DNA of 64,000 bases from Cellulomonas sp. (GCF_015234515.1 NZ_JADGMY010000010.1:124001-188000); one strand, 5' to 3'; shown: positions 47,974 through 58,562, counted from the first letter of the stretch. The notes: generated by a model from the sequence alone, not told the origin. Numbers and translations are program-made.

Positions 47974-50190
47974 TCACCGGTCGAAGACGGCTCCGGCCTC
48001 CAGGCCGAAGCGCAGGTACTGCTGGAGGGCGGCCGTCAGGTTCGACATCCGCAGCGCGTGGCCGAGGTGGTGCCACACTCCCGGCTCGGAGCCGTCCGCG
48101 GCTGCCGTGCGCAACCGTGACGGGCACCCGGGTGAGAGGAGGAAGAAGCCAGGGTGACCGATCGAGGTCCCGTCGTAGACCGGTCGGACCCGGGCGACGA
48201 CGTCGGCACGTGTGGCCGGGTCGGTGAGGCCCACGAGGGACTCGTCGGGCTCGCACCGGTGCCGTCGCGGGCCTGCCGCCTGCGGTGCGACGTAGCTGAA
48301 CCGCAGGCATCCCTCCTGCCGGACCGCGATCTCCAGCGCCCTGGCAGGCCTGCGGGCGCCCTCGTCGAGCACACACTCGCTCGCCCAGAGCGTCCGGGCC
48401 CGGATGCCGCCGACGACGGTGCAGCCGTCGAGCACGACCGCCGTACCCGGCAGGTCCACGGCGCGGGTGGCCGGGTCGTCGGCTAGGTCGGGGTCCTCGA
48501 CATCGGTGCGGACGACGCTGTTCGTCGCGCGCAGCGAGGTCACGGCACCTGCCGCCACAGCCGGACCCACGATGCTGCGATCGACGACGATCTCCAGCCG
48601 CTCGTTCCGGTCGTCACCCGCGACAGCCACGGCGACGCCGTCGGTCACGGTGCACGAGGCCAGGTCCAGCCGCTCCAGGTCACCCTCGACCACCCGCACG
48701 GCGCCCTCGACGAGCAGGCCGTTCAGCAGCAGGCCGCCGGGGCGTGGGGCGCCGTCCTGGACGGTCCCGTGCACCAGGAGGTCCCCGATCACGTGGGGTC
48801 GGACACCCGCCGGCACGAGGTCGCCCACGGCACGCGCGGGGACGCCGTCCTCGTCGCGCACGGGCCACAGGCCGGCGACGACATGCAGCCGGGCACCGTC
48901 CGGGAGGTCGACGGCAACCGCCGGCGCCGCGTAGCTGCGACTGTCGAGCAGGACCACGAGCCCCGTCATGCCGCTGCGGTCGGCCGCGGGGACGCCCGCG
49001 ACCGCGGCGTTCCACGCGAGCACCGCCTCGTCCAGGTCGCCGACCACCGTCTCGGCCCCGACCGGGACCTCGTCGCGGCCGACACCGGCCTGCCACGTCA
49101 CGACGCCGTCGTCCCGCTGGGTGAGCCAGGAGGTCGTCCGGTCGTAGGGTCCCGCACCCAGCCGCCCGGGCGAGCCCGTCGCGTGGTCGACGAGCACCTC
49201 GACCTCGGTGCCCGGGGGCGCCTGCAGGTCCTCGTCGGCGAGGACCACAGCACCGACCACGGGGTCCACCGCGGCGGTGCCGGCCGGGGGGCGTCGTGCG
49301 GACAGCGCTCCCGCGTCGTCCACGAGCGAGCACACAGCCGTCACGAGCGTCCGCACGTCGCCGCCGACGCTCACCCGCGCCTCCACCAGCGGGTCGGTGG
49401 CCGAGCGCAGGCGGTCCAGCTCGAGCCGCGTGAGCGGGTGGGGGACGTGCTCCGGTCCGGCGAGCACCGTGGGGTCCTGCTCCGGGACCGGGAGGTTGAA
49501 CAGCGGCACCGGAGCACCGAGAGCGTCGACCTGGAACCACCCAGGCACGCCCCCGAGCGGGCGGGCCTGGGTACCCGTGTGCTCCACCGCCTGCGTCCGC
49601 CACAGGTGCAGCGCCACGTTGGGCAGGTTCGGCCGGGCCAACCCGTCGGACATGGGACGCACGTCCGCCGTGCGGGCCACCTGCTCGAACGGACCACCGA
49701 TCCGCTCGCACCTCGCCGGGTCGCGCAGGTCCGCGGTCCCGTACGGCGCCGGCAGGACGTCCGCACCGCGCAGGTGGTTCACCTGGGCGGTCACCGACGT
49801 GCGGGCGAACATCTCGACCGCTCGGCACGGGTACCCCGTCACGTCTCGGGCGAGCGCCTCGGTCGCTGCTGCCGTCCCCTTGCGACGACGTCGGGCGAGC
49901 GTGTTCGCCACGTACCCGCGCAGCGTGAAGTCGCGGGACCCGGCGTCGTCGACACCGGTGAGGCTGCGCACCCCCTGCACTCCCAGCGTCGCGCCGAGGT
50001 ACGGGACCAGCCACTCCTCGCAGGTCTCGACGAACCAGTTGTCGTAGGTGGTCTCCAGGTCGGTCTCGATCCGCACCAGCTCCTGCTCCAGGACGGTCAT
50101 GAGCGCGCGCAACGCGCCGCCGGACGCGTCGTCCCGCACGCGCAGGAACGCGGGCAGCAGCGCGTAGAGCCGTTCGGACGGGACGCTCAC
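47974..50190 (-). CDS. eCIS baseplate/tail protein (phage tail protein I-like, Afp12-like)
   Basis: GTG at 50190; VSVPSERLYALLPAFLRVRDDASGGALRALMTVLEQELVRIETDLETTYDNWFVETCEEWLVPYLGATLGV. Confidence 0.8.
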   Translation of the reverse strand: MSVPSERLYALLPAFLRVRDDASGGALRALMTVLEQELVRIETDLETTYDNWFVETCEEWLVPYLGATLGVQGVRSLTGVDDAGSRDFTLRGYVANTLARRRRKGTAAATEALARDVTGYPCRAVEMFARTSVTAQVNHLRGADVLPAPYGTADLRDPARCERIGGPFEQVARTADVRPMSDGLARPNLPNVALHLWRTQAVEHTGTQARPLGGVPGWFQVDALGAPVPLFNLPVPEQDPTVLAGPEHVPHPLTRLELDRLRSATDPLVEARVSVGGDVRTLVTAVCSLVDDAGALSARRPPAGTAAVDPVVGAVVLADEDLQAPPGTEVEVLVDHATGSPGRLGAGPYDRTTSWLTQRDDGVVTWQAGVGRDEVPVGAETVVGDLDEAVLAWNAAVAGVPAADRSGMTGLVVLLDSRSYAAPAVAVDLPDGARLHVVAGLWPVRDEDGVPARAVGDLVPAGVRPHVIGDLLVHGTVQDGAPRPGGLLLNGLLVEGAVRVVEGDLERLDLASCTVTDGVAVAVAGDDRNERLEIVVDRSIVGPAVAAGAVTSLRATNSVVRTDVEDPDLADDPATRAVDLPGTAVVLDGCTVVGGIRARTLWASECVLDEGARRPARALEIAVRQEGCLRFSYVAPQAAGPRRHRCEPDESLVGLTDPATRADVVARVRPVYDGTSIGHPGFFLLSPGCPSRLRTAAADGSEPGVWHHLGHALRMSNLTAALQQYLRFGLEAGAVFDR

Positions 50191-52691
50191 GTGTCCTCCA
50201 GGGCATGCAGCCGGCAGTCGATCAGCTCCGGACCGAGCACGAGCAGCTCCGCACGCGTCGGCGCGGTGCCGTCCCACCGGGGCGGCGCCGCGACCAGGAC
50301 CCCGCCCTGAGGGACCCGCCCGTCTGCTCCGCGCAGCACGTCGAGGTCGACGGCGCGCACACCGGGCACCGTGTGGCAGACCGCGACGACCTCCGAGGTG
50401 GCGACCGGCTGGGAGAACTGCCGGCCGGCGAAGGAGAAGGCGCCGACGAGCGCGGACCGGACGGCGTCGAGCACGGTCGCGACCTCGTGCGCAGGGTCGA
50501 CCAGCACGCCGAGCTCGACCTCGAAGCGGACCTCGGCGTGCGGGCTGACCGTGACGTGGTGGGCAGGGTCGGCGCGGAGCACGATCGCGGCCTCCAACGC
50601 GGCGACCGTCGGGTCGCCGGGTGCCGGGGAGCGTCCGTCGGCGGTGCCGACCGTCAGGTGCACGAACCCGCGGCGCCCGTCCCAGAGCGGGACGGCGCGT
50701 GCCTTCCCGATCCCGGGGAAGGAGGCCGTGAAGTCCTCGTAGTCCTGCACCGAGACCAGCCGGTCCATGGTCAGCACCGTGCGGGGCGCCAGCCGCCGGA
50801 CGTCGTCGGGCGAGTCGGGCTCGGCGGCGCCCAGCGCGCCCGCCGGGTTGGTCACGCCGACCAGACCCGGCGGCCGGCTCTGCAGCAGGGTGAGGCGTCC
50901 CGCAAGCACCGCGCCCACGAGCCCCAGCCCCGTGCGGGAGGTCGCCCGGACGTTCTCGGTACCGGACGGTGGGCGGGCGCCGTGGACGCCGTCGCCGAAC
51001 TCCACCACCATCATGCCGTCCGGGTCGGCCGTCAGCGTGTACACCCGGTCGGCCGGACCGGCGGTGAACAGGGACGCCACCCGTTGCCAGAGCAGGCCGT
51101 TGACCCGGACCTCCAGCTCCGGCTCCGCCCCGTTCGGTGGACGCGCGACCCAGGTGAGCGGCGCACGCCTCAGCCGATGCCGTTGCCCCGCCACAGCCGC
51201 GTCGGCGCTGCCGAGCACCTCGTCCGCGACCGTGGCGCCGTGCGTGGCGACGGCCACGTTCCCGTGGATCGTGACGCTCGAACGGACCAGCTCCGGCAGC
51301 TCGTCGGCCAGGGTCAGCACCGCGGTCGGCGCGGTGCCGTCGTAGTCGGCCACCGACGTCGAGACCACGACGGTCTCGCCGGTGCCGGGCGCGATCCCTT
51401 CGACCAGGACCGCCCGCCCGATCGGGAGCGGGGTGCCCGGTGGCAGGGGCAGGTGCACGATCGCGCCCGAGATCGAGGTCGGATCCTCCTCCTCGGCGAC
51501 CGGCAGCGGACGGCTGCCGAGGAGCACGGTGGTGCTGCGACGGCGGAACTCGTCCAGGCGCTCGGGGGTGTCCAGGTACACCCGGCTGACCCGCCCGGTC
51601 AGCGAGAACTCCGTGCGCGACGCCGGCCGGGTCGCGGTCACCCGGTAGAGCTCGGCCTCCGTCGGGCCCTCCAGGCACAGCCAGCCTCCCGCGACCACCG
51701 CGGGGTACTCACGGTCGAGGTCGAGCACATGGGCGCCCAGCGCGGTCCGGGTGGTGTCCTCGTCGAGGGCGAACATCTGCCACTGGCTGCGGTTGCGGAC
51801 CAGCTCGGCGTTGCCCCGGACGTCCGCCGACATCATCCGCACGTCCGGCGCGTTCCACCCGAACAGGCTGCCGCGCTCGTCGAACGTCATGACCTCGACG
51901 GCCTGCTCCGCGGGCGGCGTCCTGCCGTCCCCGAGTCCCCGGTTGAGGGTCACCACGGTGACGCCGGCGAGGGCGTCGGGGCGGACGTCGGTGACCCGGC
52001 GCAGGTCCCACCGCTCCGGCACGTCGAGCGTGCCGGTCACCACGTCGCGGCGTTCGGCGCCGACGACGACCACCGGGGACCCGCGGCTCAGGCGGGTGGC
52101 CACCCCGGCCAGCACCAGCTCGGTCGTGCCGGCGGTCACCGCGTGCGCCCGGGTCCGCTGCGGGTGCAGCTGGTTCCACTCCGCCCGGGCCACCAGCTCC
52201 TCGGAGGTCTCGAAGGTCACCGGGACCTCCCCGACAGCACCCGGGACGCTCTGCACGGGGTGCCCGGCACGCACGACCACGTCGGCGTCGTGGTGGGCGT
52301 CGACGGTGAAGGCCAGACGGGTGGACGCCGCCACGCCAGGTGCCGGGCGGTAGCCGATCCCGGTCGCGAGCTCGGTGACGGACCGCGGCTGTGCGGCCGT
52401 GGGCAGGTACCCCTCGTTGAGGATGCGCTCGCCGTAGAACGTCAGCACGTCGCACACGCAGGCGAAGGCGTCGATCAACGCGATGGTGGGGTCGTCGGTG
52501 GCGCGGGTGGTGAGCGCCGCGAGGGGGCGCACCGCGTCCGGCGGTCCGTCCGGTGGCACCGTGACGGCGGGCAGCGACCGGACCATCCGGGCCCGGAACG
52601 TCGACCACGTGCCGACGCGGTACGTGAGGTCGGTCCGGCCGGGCGGGTTCGCGCGGCCGCGGGCCGTCGGCGCGCCACCCGCGCCGGTCAC
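50187..52691 (-). CDS. Putative baseplate assembly protein (baseplate J-like, Afp11-like)
   Basis: LIDAFACVCDVLTFYGERILNEGYLPTA...; DRLVSVQDYEDFTASFPGIGKARAV; overlap with flanking genes. Confidence 0.82.
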   Translation of the reverse strand: MTGAGGAPTARGRANPPGRTDLTYRVGTWSTFRARMVRSLPAVTVPPDGPPDAVRPLAALTTRATDDPTIALIDAFACVCDVLTFYGERILNEGYLPTAAQPRSVTELATGIGYRPAPGVAASTRLAFTVDAHHDADVVVRAGHPVQSVPGAVGEVPVTFETSEELVARAEWNQLHPQRTRAHAVTAGTTELVLAGVATRLSRGSPVVVVGAERRDVVTGTLDVPERWDLRRVTDVRPDALAGVTVVTLNRGLGDGRTPPAEQAVEVMTFDERGSLFGWNAPDVRMMSADVRGNAELVRNRSQWQMFALDEDTTRTALGAHVLDLDREYPAVVAGGWLCLEGPTEAELYRVTATRPASRTEFSLTGRVSRVYLDTPERLDEFRRRSTTVLLGSRPLPVAEEEDPTSISGAIVHLPLPPGTPLPIGRAVLVEGIAPGTGETVVVSTSVADYDGTAPTAVLTLADELPELVRSSVTIHGNVAVATHGATVADEVLGSADAAVAGQRHRLRRAPLTWVARPPNGAEPELEVRVNGLLWQRVASLFTAGPADRVYTLTADPDGMMVVEFGDGVHGARPPSGTENVRATSRTGLGLVGAVLAGRLTLLQSRPPGLVGVTNPAGALGAAEPDSPDDVRRLAPRTVLTMDRLVSVQDYEDFTASFPGIGKARAVPLWDGRRGFVHLTVGTADGRSPAPGDPTVAALEAAIVLRADPAHHVTVSPHAEVRFEVELGVLVDPAHEVATVLDAVRSALVGAFSFAGRQFSQPVATSEVVAVCHTVPGVRAVDLDVLRGADGRVPQGGVLVAAPPRWDGTAPTRAELLVLGPELIDCRLHALEDT

Positions 52692-55219
52692 CGCCCACCT
52701 CGCACGTCGAAGGCGATCCGGCCGCGGTCCGGCACGGACGGGTCGCTGTCGCACCGGGCGATCTCGAGCGCGGAGACGGCGATCCGGCCCTCGTCGAACT
52801 CGGCGCCCTGCACCGCGCCCCAGCGCGTGAACCGGCTGGTCGGCCGGACTCCCACGTCGGAGGCCACCGTGTCGACGGACGCGACACCGGGCACCGCGAC
52901 CGCCCGGTCGACGACCTGGCTGAGCCACACGCTGTCGCCGAACGAGAACCGGTCGGGGTGGAAGAACCCCAGGCGACCGTCCGGCAGCACCCCGGTGGAG
53001 AACTCCCGGGCGAGGTCACGCTGGACGTCCTCACCGAACGCCGTGGGGGTCAGCCGGACGGCGAGCACGATGTCGAGCGGCACGTAGGTGGGCGCCACGA
53101 CGTCCAGGTCGTAGCCGGCCAGCCGGAACCGCTCGAGCCAGCCGGCCAGCTCCGTCCGCAGGTCGTCGAACTCCGTGCCGGCGACCGGGTCCACCGTCAC
53201 GTAGACGGTGTGCCAGCTGCCGGTCCACCGGCGGACGGCGACGGCACGCTGCACGCCGGGATGGCGCTGGGCCACCTCGACCCAGTCGGCCTCGGTGACC
53301 GCCCGCTGCTGCACCGCGAAGGCCACCGGTGCGAACCGGCGGACGTCGCCGAGACTCTCGGGCTCCACCCCGCCGACCGCAGGCAGAGGGTTGCCCACCG
53401 CGACGACCGCCGCGCTGAGTGCTGCGCCGACGGTGCCCGGGTCGGCGACCAGGTGCGCGATGGCGCCGGCACCGACCCGACCGGCCGCCGGTCGGCCCAC
53501 GCGGTAGTCCGCGTCGAACCCGAGCAGGTCGCGCGGGCGACGACCCAGGACGTCGTCCCCGAAGCGGATCCCTGTCCGGCGGTCCTCCTCGGGCTCCACC
53601 ACGAAGGACCGGGCGGACGACGTCGCGCCGAGCAGGTCCCGCTGGACCGGGGTCCACACCTCCCCCTCCCCCTGGAGCGTCACCACCGGGAAGGCCTCCG
53701 CCGGCGTCTGCTGGACGCTGCGCGTCGCGGAGGTCCCGTCGGGCGGCGGCCCGCACGCCCAGACGAGATCGGTACGGCTCAGCGCGGCCCGCAGCCCGGA
53801 GCCCCAGGCGGTGATCTCCAGCGGCTCCCCGCGGACCCACAGCCCGTGGTCGACGAGGACCAGGTTGCCGTCGACCGCGGCGACCGGGGACGTCTCGACC
53901 CGGACGTCGAGGTCGAAGGGCAACGCGTCGTCGTCGTCCCAGCGCAGGTTCCGAGCGGTCCCGCCGGCGAGCAGCGGGTCGGTGACCGGGGGCCCGACGT
54001 CCGTCAGGCGCACGACGTGCCGCAGCTCCGGGTCTGCGTCCTGCGGCAGGAGCGTCACCGGGGACCGGGTCTGGGTCAGCGCCACGAGGTCCCCTGGCGC
54101 GAGCATCAGGCGGCCGTCGTCCACGACCCAGAGGTCGGTCGCGCCCGCGGGGAGGCGGCAGCTGTTCTCTCCCCAGGTGTGGATAGCGATCTCCTGGTGG
54201 GCGTCGCTGAACGTGCTCGGCGCTTCGAGGACGTGGAAGCCCTGCGGTGCGGACGTGAGCGCGTCGGGCAGGTCGGCGAGCCGCACCGTGGCGCCCTGGT
54301 CGGGCAGACGCGTCAGCAGCAGGGCGCCCGGGCGCAGCTGCGTCCCGGTGGCCGACCTGCCGGCGGCGAGCCGCAGCTGGACGAAGGCCCGCGTGTTGCA
54401 GCCCTCGTGGACCGGGTAGTCCAGCAGCCGGGCGTGCCGACGGACCGCCGGCCGGGTCCGTGCGGTGCCGAGGTAGGCCTCGGTGGCGACGGCGTCCCCG
54501 AACCAGGCTGCCTGGTCGGCGGCGTAGGCCAGGACCTCGACGAGGGTGGTGCGCAGCTCGGCAGGCTCGCCGTCCCCGGCCGCGGGATCCAGCAGGGCGA
54601 GCCGGTCGAGCATGAGGCGCCTGAAGCTGGGGAAGTCGCGGCTCAGGTAGTCCAGGTCGGGCTCGTCGACAGGCGGGCCGCCCAGCTCGTCGGCGGGGGC
54701 GCAGTCGAACGGGGACGGGCACTCGACCTTGAACGAGAAGTCGATCTCCGACAGCACGGGGTCGAACCCGGCAGGCGGCTGCGTCCCCTCCTGCAGCGAC
54801 AGGCGGTACGTCGAGAAGTCCCCGTACTGCTCGAGCATGACGGCCAGCCAGGCGTCCGGGTCCGGGTCCGCCGCATGCTCCGTCTGCAGCGCCGCGAGGT
54901 AGGCCCGCTGCGCAGGTCCGAGGTCGTCGTCGACCACGTCCACGTCCAGCGTGCTCAGCTGGGCAGCCCAGCGCACCGCCGGGTCGAGCACGCGGACACC
55001 GCCGGTGACGCGGACGGCCGACGCGGTCAGTCCGGCCACGTCGTTCCCGCTGAGCAGGGCCAGCAGCAGCACCCGCTGGCGCAGGGAGGCGGGGACCCCG
55101 GGACCGTCGACGACGACCAGGTGGTCGATCGCGTTGACGGCCGCCGGGTCGCCGGCGGCGACGAGAGCCCGCAACCGCTGCAGCCTGGCGGGCGCGGCGC
55201 ACAGGTACGACGTCGGCAT
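52688..55219 (-). CDS. Putative baseplate assembly protein (baseplate J-like)
   Basis: DYLSRDFPSFRRLMLDRLALLDP...LVEVLAYAADQAAWFGDAVATEAYLGTARTR; RAVTEADWVEVAQRHPGVQRA. Confidence 0.82.
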   Translation of the reverse strand: MPTSYLCAAPARLQRLRALVAAGDPAAVNAIDHLVVVDGPGVPASLRQRVLLLALLSGNDVAGLTASAVRVTGGVRVLDPAVRWAAQLSTLDVDVVDDDLGPAQRAYLAALQTEHAADPDPDAWLAVMLEQYGDFSTYRLSLQEGTQPPAGFDPVLSEIDFSFKVECPSPFDCAPADELGGPPVDEPDLDYLSRDFPSFRRLMLDRLALLDPAAGDGEPAELRTTLVEVLAYAADQAAWFGDAVATEAYLGTARTRPAVRRHARLLDYPVHEGCNTRAFVQLRLAAGRSATGTQLRPGALLLTRLPDQGATVRLADLPDALTSAPQGFHVLEAPSTFSDAHQEIAIHTWGENSCRLPAGATDLWVVDDGRLMLAPGDLVALTQTRSPVTLLPQDADPELRHVVRLTDVGPPVTDPLLAGGTARNLRWDDDDALPFDLDVRVETSPVAAVDGNLVLVDHGLWVRGEPLEITAWGSGLRAALSRTDLVWACGPPPDGTSATRSVQQTPAEAFPVVTLQGEGEVWTPVQRDLLGATSSARSFVVEPEEDRRTGIRFGDDVLGRRPRDLLGFDADYRVGRPAAGRVGAGAIAHLVADPGTVGAALSAAVVAVGNPLPAVGGVEPESLGDVRRFAPVAFAVQQRAVTEADWVEVAQRHPGVQRAVAVRRWTGSWHTVYVTVDPVAGTEFDDLRTELAGWLERFRLAGYDLDVVAPTYVPLDIVLAVRLTPTAFGEDVQRDLAREFSTGVLPDGRLGFFHPDRFSFGDSVWLSQVVDRAVAVPGVASVDTVASDVGVRPTSRFTRWGAVQGAEFDEGRIAVSALEIARCDSDPSVPDRGRIAFDVRGGR

Positions 55220-55578
55220 CAGCGTTCCAGCCGTACGGTCGCGGCGTCGTCGGCGCCGGTCGAGCGCAACCGGTAGGAGACGGTCACCTCCAGCCCGCCG
55301 TCGAACGCGACGACCGTGACCTCCTGCACCTCGATCCATGCCGCGAGCGACTCCTGGAGCGCGCCGGTGACGAGCGCCTGCGCGGCGGCGGCAGCCTGGT
55401 CACCGGCGGGAGCGAACACGAGCTGGTGGATGCCGGTGCCGAACCGGGGACGCATGACGCGTTCGCCCGGCGCGGTCATCAGCACCTGCTCGACCAGCGC
55501 ACGGGCGTGCGCGGGGGCGTCGGCCGGCGTCGCTGTGCGGCCGGTCGGGTCGATGCGGTACGGGAAGTCGATCGCCAT
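55219..55578 (-). CDS. GPW/gp25-family baseplate protein (Afp9-like)
   Basis: MAIDFPYRIDPTGRTATPADAPAHARALVEQVLMTAPGERVMRPRFGTGIHQLVF. Confidence 0.9.
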   Translation of the reverse strand: MAIDFPYRIDPTGRTATPADAPAHARALVEQVLMTAPGERVMRPRFGTGIHQLVFAPAGDQAAAAAQALVTGALQESLAAWIEVQEVTVVAFDGGLEVTVSYRLRSTGADDAATVRLER

Positions 55579-55910
55579 CACGTGCCCTGGACGCGCGGCT
55601 GGGTGGTGGACACGATCGGCGGGCCCTGCGGTGCCTGCTCGGGGCTGTTGGCCAGCCCGACGGACGTGGCCAGCAGCAGCGGAACGCCACCGACCATGAC
55701 GCGGACCGCACCCACCGTCCAGCGGACGGTGGTGCACGGCGACGGCTTGGTCGGCGGGATGGTGAACGCGCAACCCACCACGGAGCCCTGGTCGGCCTGG
55801 ACCAGGGCCGGAGAACCAGCGATCAGCACCCGGCTCTGCGACGGCATGTGCGTGACCTGCCCGGCGTGCGGGCAGGTCACGACGCTGGCGGCGGTCAGGG
55901 CGGGGAACAC
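55578..55910 (-). CDS. PAAR-like spike-tip protein
   Basis: VVTCPHAGQVTHMPSQSRVLIAGSPALVQADQGSVVGCAF...; between gp25 and spike genes. Confidence 0.75.
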   Translation of the reverse strand: MFPALTAASVVTCPHAGQVTHMPSQSRVLIAGSPALVQADQGSVVGCAFTIPPTKPSPCTTVRWTVGAVRVMVGGVPLLLATSVGLANSPEQAPQGPPIVSTTQPRVQGT

Positions 55911-56408
55911 CTAGATCACCTGCAGCGCGCCGTCGTTGACGTTGACCATGACCACGTCGAGCATGATCTTGGCCTTCCCCACCGTGATCTCGATGCCGTC
56001 GATCCCGCAGCTGATCGTGCACGGGACGGCGACCGCGGGCGGTCCGACGGTGATCGTGACCCCACCGATGCCCGGGGTGTCGTCCAGCGTCAGGCGTGCC
56101 GCCAGGGTGCTGATGGTGCGGACCGTGGGCAGCAGCGCCTCGGTGGGGATCTGGTTCGTGGTCCAGAAGCAGCCGCTCCAGATGGGTCGCCCCGGGTCCC
56201 CGGCCTCGAACTCCACCCACACGTTGCTGCCGGGCATCGGCATCATGTAGAAGCCCTCACCCAAGCCGGCGAACGGCACGCACGGCATGGCCCACGCCAG
56301 AGGGTTCGCCTCGAGGACGGTCGGGCAGGCGACCTGCAGACGGCCCATACGGTTGGGGTCGATGTTGTTGGTCACCAGGCCCCGGTACTTGCCGAAGTGC
56401 TTCTTCAC
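55911..56408 (-). CDS. Phage baseplate assembly protein V / gp5-VgrG-like spike
   Basis: KYRGLVTNNIDPNRMGRLQVACPTVL...PMPGSNVWVEFEAGDPGRPIWSGCFW (OB-fold spike). Confidence 0.88.
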   Translation of the reverse strand: MKKHFGKYRGLVTNNIDPNRMGRLQVACPTVLEANPLAWAMPCVPFAGLGEGFYMMPMPGSNVWVEFEAGDPGRPIWSGCFWTTNQIPTEALLPTVRTISTLAARLTLDDTPGIGGVTITVGPPAVAVPCTISCGIDGIEITVGKAKIMLDVVMVNVNDGALQVI

Positions 56409-57550
56409 ACCAGAGCCACCTTCCTCGAGAGCGCGACGGTGCCTTCACGCTCCAGGGTGAAGGACTGCTTCCAGCTGCCGGGCGTCAGGGTGCTGGTGAC
56501 GGACTGGACGTACCAGGTGCCGTCCATGGTCAGCCCGACCCCGCGCACGTCGACCAGGCCACGGGCTGTGAGCACCGACCCGTACGACGCCACGTCGACC
56601 TCCCCGGACGCGGTCACGGACCCCTTGGCCGAGCGGAACACCTCGCCGGTCGCCCGCCACAGCGCCGCCAGCACGTCGCCGGACTCGTCGTCCTCCATCC
56701 GCTTCACCCCGACGAACGGCACGTTGCCCACCCACGAGGGCACCGTGGCCATCGGCTGCCCGGTGAACGGCAGACCCACGACGGGGACCGGGGCGTTGGT
56801 GCGCGACTCCTGCACCAGCCCGTACACCATCTTCGGCTTCGTCCCGTCGTGCTGGAAGCTGATGCTCCCCAGGTTCCCGGCCGAACCCATCCGCCAGGTG
56901 AGCGCGCGCTGCGGGATCCCGGCCCGGATCGGCGGACCCCAGTACACCGTGCTCATCCCGCGCTGCGGCCCGGGGGTCAGGTAGCACGTGTACCCCCACC
57001 GCTGAGCCAGGTCGTTGAGGATCCCAAGGAAGGTGCCGTTGTGGTGCGGGATCTTCTCGGTGGGCAGCGGCATGATCAGCGCCGGCTCCGGGACGACCAC
57101 CGGGACCGCGCCGAACCCGATCAGGGGAGCCAGGCACAGCCCGGCGATGAGCGCGTCCGACATGCCCGGGAAGGGAAGACTGACCTCCACCAGGTCCAGC
57201 AGCACGGTGAGGTCCTCGCCGGTCACGGTGAGCCTGCCGCTGTTGGCGTCGGCGCCCGGGGCCAGCGTGTGCGTCGTGATGATGCCGTCCATGAGGACGT
57301 GCGGTGCGCCGTTCAGCGTCGCGGTCAGCTGCACGCGGTTGCCGATCCTGAACGTCTGGTCCAGCAGCCCGGGGACGTCGTCCCGGCCGGTCTCGGCGTC
57401 CCGGCCGGCGACCAGGGTGATCTGGAAGCCGCTGCGGGCACCGTCCTGCGTCACCACCGAGACCTGCTGCACGCAGCCGAGCAGGTGGGGCGCCAGCGGC
57501 TGCGGCACCACGGGACCGACCCAGATGCCCAGCCGGGCGCCGCTGATCAT
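56405..57550 (-). CDS. Baseplate hub protein (phage late control D / gp27-like)
   Basis: ATG 57550; FQITLVAGRDA..., GNRVQLTATLNGAPHVLMDGIITTHTLAPGADANSGRLTVTGEDLTVLLDLVE. Confidence 0.82.
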   Translation of the reverse strand: MISGARLGIWVGPVVPQPLAPHLLGCVQQVSVVTQDGARSGFQITLVAGRDAETGRDDVPGLLDQTFRIGNRVQLTATLNGAPHVLMDGIITTHTLAPGADANSGRLTVTGEDLTVLLDLVEVSLPFPGMSDALIAGLCLAPLIGFGAVPVVVPEPALIMPLPTEKIPHHNGTFLGILNDLAQRWGYTCYLTPGPQRGMSTVYWGPPIRAGIPQRALTWRMGSAGNLGSISFQHDGTKPKMVYGLVQESRTNAPVPVVGLPFTGQPMATVPSWVGNVPFVGVKRMEDDESGDVLAALWRATGEVFRSAKGSVTASGEVDVASYGSVLTARGLVDVRGVGLTMDGTWYVQSVTSTLTPGSWKQSFTLEREGTVALSRKVALV

Positions 57551-57831
57551 GTGGGGTCCGTGACCAGCAGCATCGAGCCGGGGACGAGCAGGTCGTCGGG
57601 GCGCAACGCCCCGTTCGCGTCGCACACGCGCCAGTAGGCCAGCGGGTCACCCAGCACCCGCGTCGCCAGCTGGTCCAGCCGGTCCCCCTCCGCGACCGGC
57701 ACCCGGGCGACCGGACGCAGGTCCTCCGGCCTGGGCAGGAAGCGGCGCTCGACGTACGCGATCTGACGGCCGGTCGCCGTCGTCCTCGACAGGACCGGGA
57801 GCGTCGCGTACCGGCTGTCGACGTCGAACAT
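57547..57831 (-). CDS. LysM-domain baseplate/tube-initiator protein
   Basis: VPVAEGDRLDQLATRVLGDPLAYWRVCDANGALRPDDLLVPGSMLLV. Confidence 0.82.
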   Translation of the reverse strand: MFDVDSRYATLPVLSRTTATGRQIAYVERRFLPRPEDLRPVARVPVAEGDRLDQLATRVLGDPLAYWRVCDANGALRPDDLLVPGSMLLVTDPT

Positions 57832-57836
57832 GGCCG

Positions 57837-58472
57837 TCAGAGCAGCCGGGCACCGCTGCCCAGCACACCGTCGAGAGAGCTGGACACCGCGCCTGCCGCC
57901 CGGGTCTCCGCCCCGACCTGGTTGGCCAACGTCAGCGCGTGCGCCGGATGACCCGCGGGGAGGTCGGCGTAGCTCAGCACCCGCAGCGCGATGGTGACCC
58001 GGGCGAGCGTCGGGTTCAGCGACGCGTCGTGCGCCTCCTCGCTGATCGCGAGCTCCGCCACGGCGACCGGCAGCACCCGCTTGCCGCCCCAGACGAACAA
58101 CGTCACCGGTCCGGGCGGCGGCAGGATCTCCAGGCTCCCCGACGCCGCCAGCGCGAGGTTGGTCAGGACGTCCGACGACCGCGGTGTGACGATCCCCTGC
58201 AGAGCGGCGAGCGACGGGGCGACGCCGTCCTGGCCCTTGCCCTCCTCCAGCGCGTCCGCGGCGTCGAGGATCAGCTCCAGCCGGATCGTCTCGCGCGGTG
58301 GCCCGGTCAGCTGCCCGGCCTCCGGGCCGCCGGTGGCGCCCTGCACCTCGAACGAGCGGGTGAGCGTGTGCGGGTTGTACTGGAAGGCGACGACCGTGGG
58401 CGCGGAGGTGTCAGGATCCACCGAGACCAGCGCACCCCGCAGGGTCCTCGGGGATCCGGGAAATGCCGTCAT
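57837..58472 (-). CDS. Contractile injection system tube-initiator protein (CIS_tube, Afp7-like N-terminal part)
   Basis: VVAFQYNPHTLTRSFEVQGATGGPEAGQLTGPPRETIRLELILDAADALEEG. Confidence 0.85.
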   Translation of the reverse strand: MTAFPGSPRTLRGALVSVDPDTSAPTVVAFQYNPHTLTRSFEVQGATGGPEAGQLTGPPRETIRLELILDAADALEEGKGQDGVAPSLAALQGIVTPRSSDVLTNLALAASGSLEILPPPGPVTLFVWGGKRVLPVAVAELAISEEAHDASLNPTLARVTIALRVLSYADLPAGHPAHALTLANQVGAETRAAGAVSSSLDGVLGSGARLL

Positions 58473-58562
58473 CGACGTCCTCCCCCCGCTGCTCGTCCAA
58501 CGTAGCAGAGCGGTACCTGAGGCGATCAAGGGGGTCGTTCGCGGATTCCCTGCGGCTCCCGC

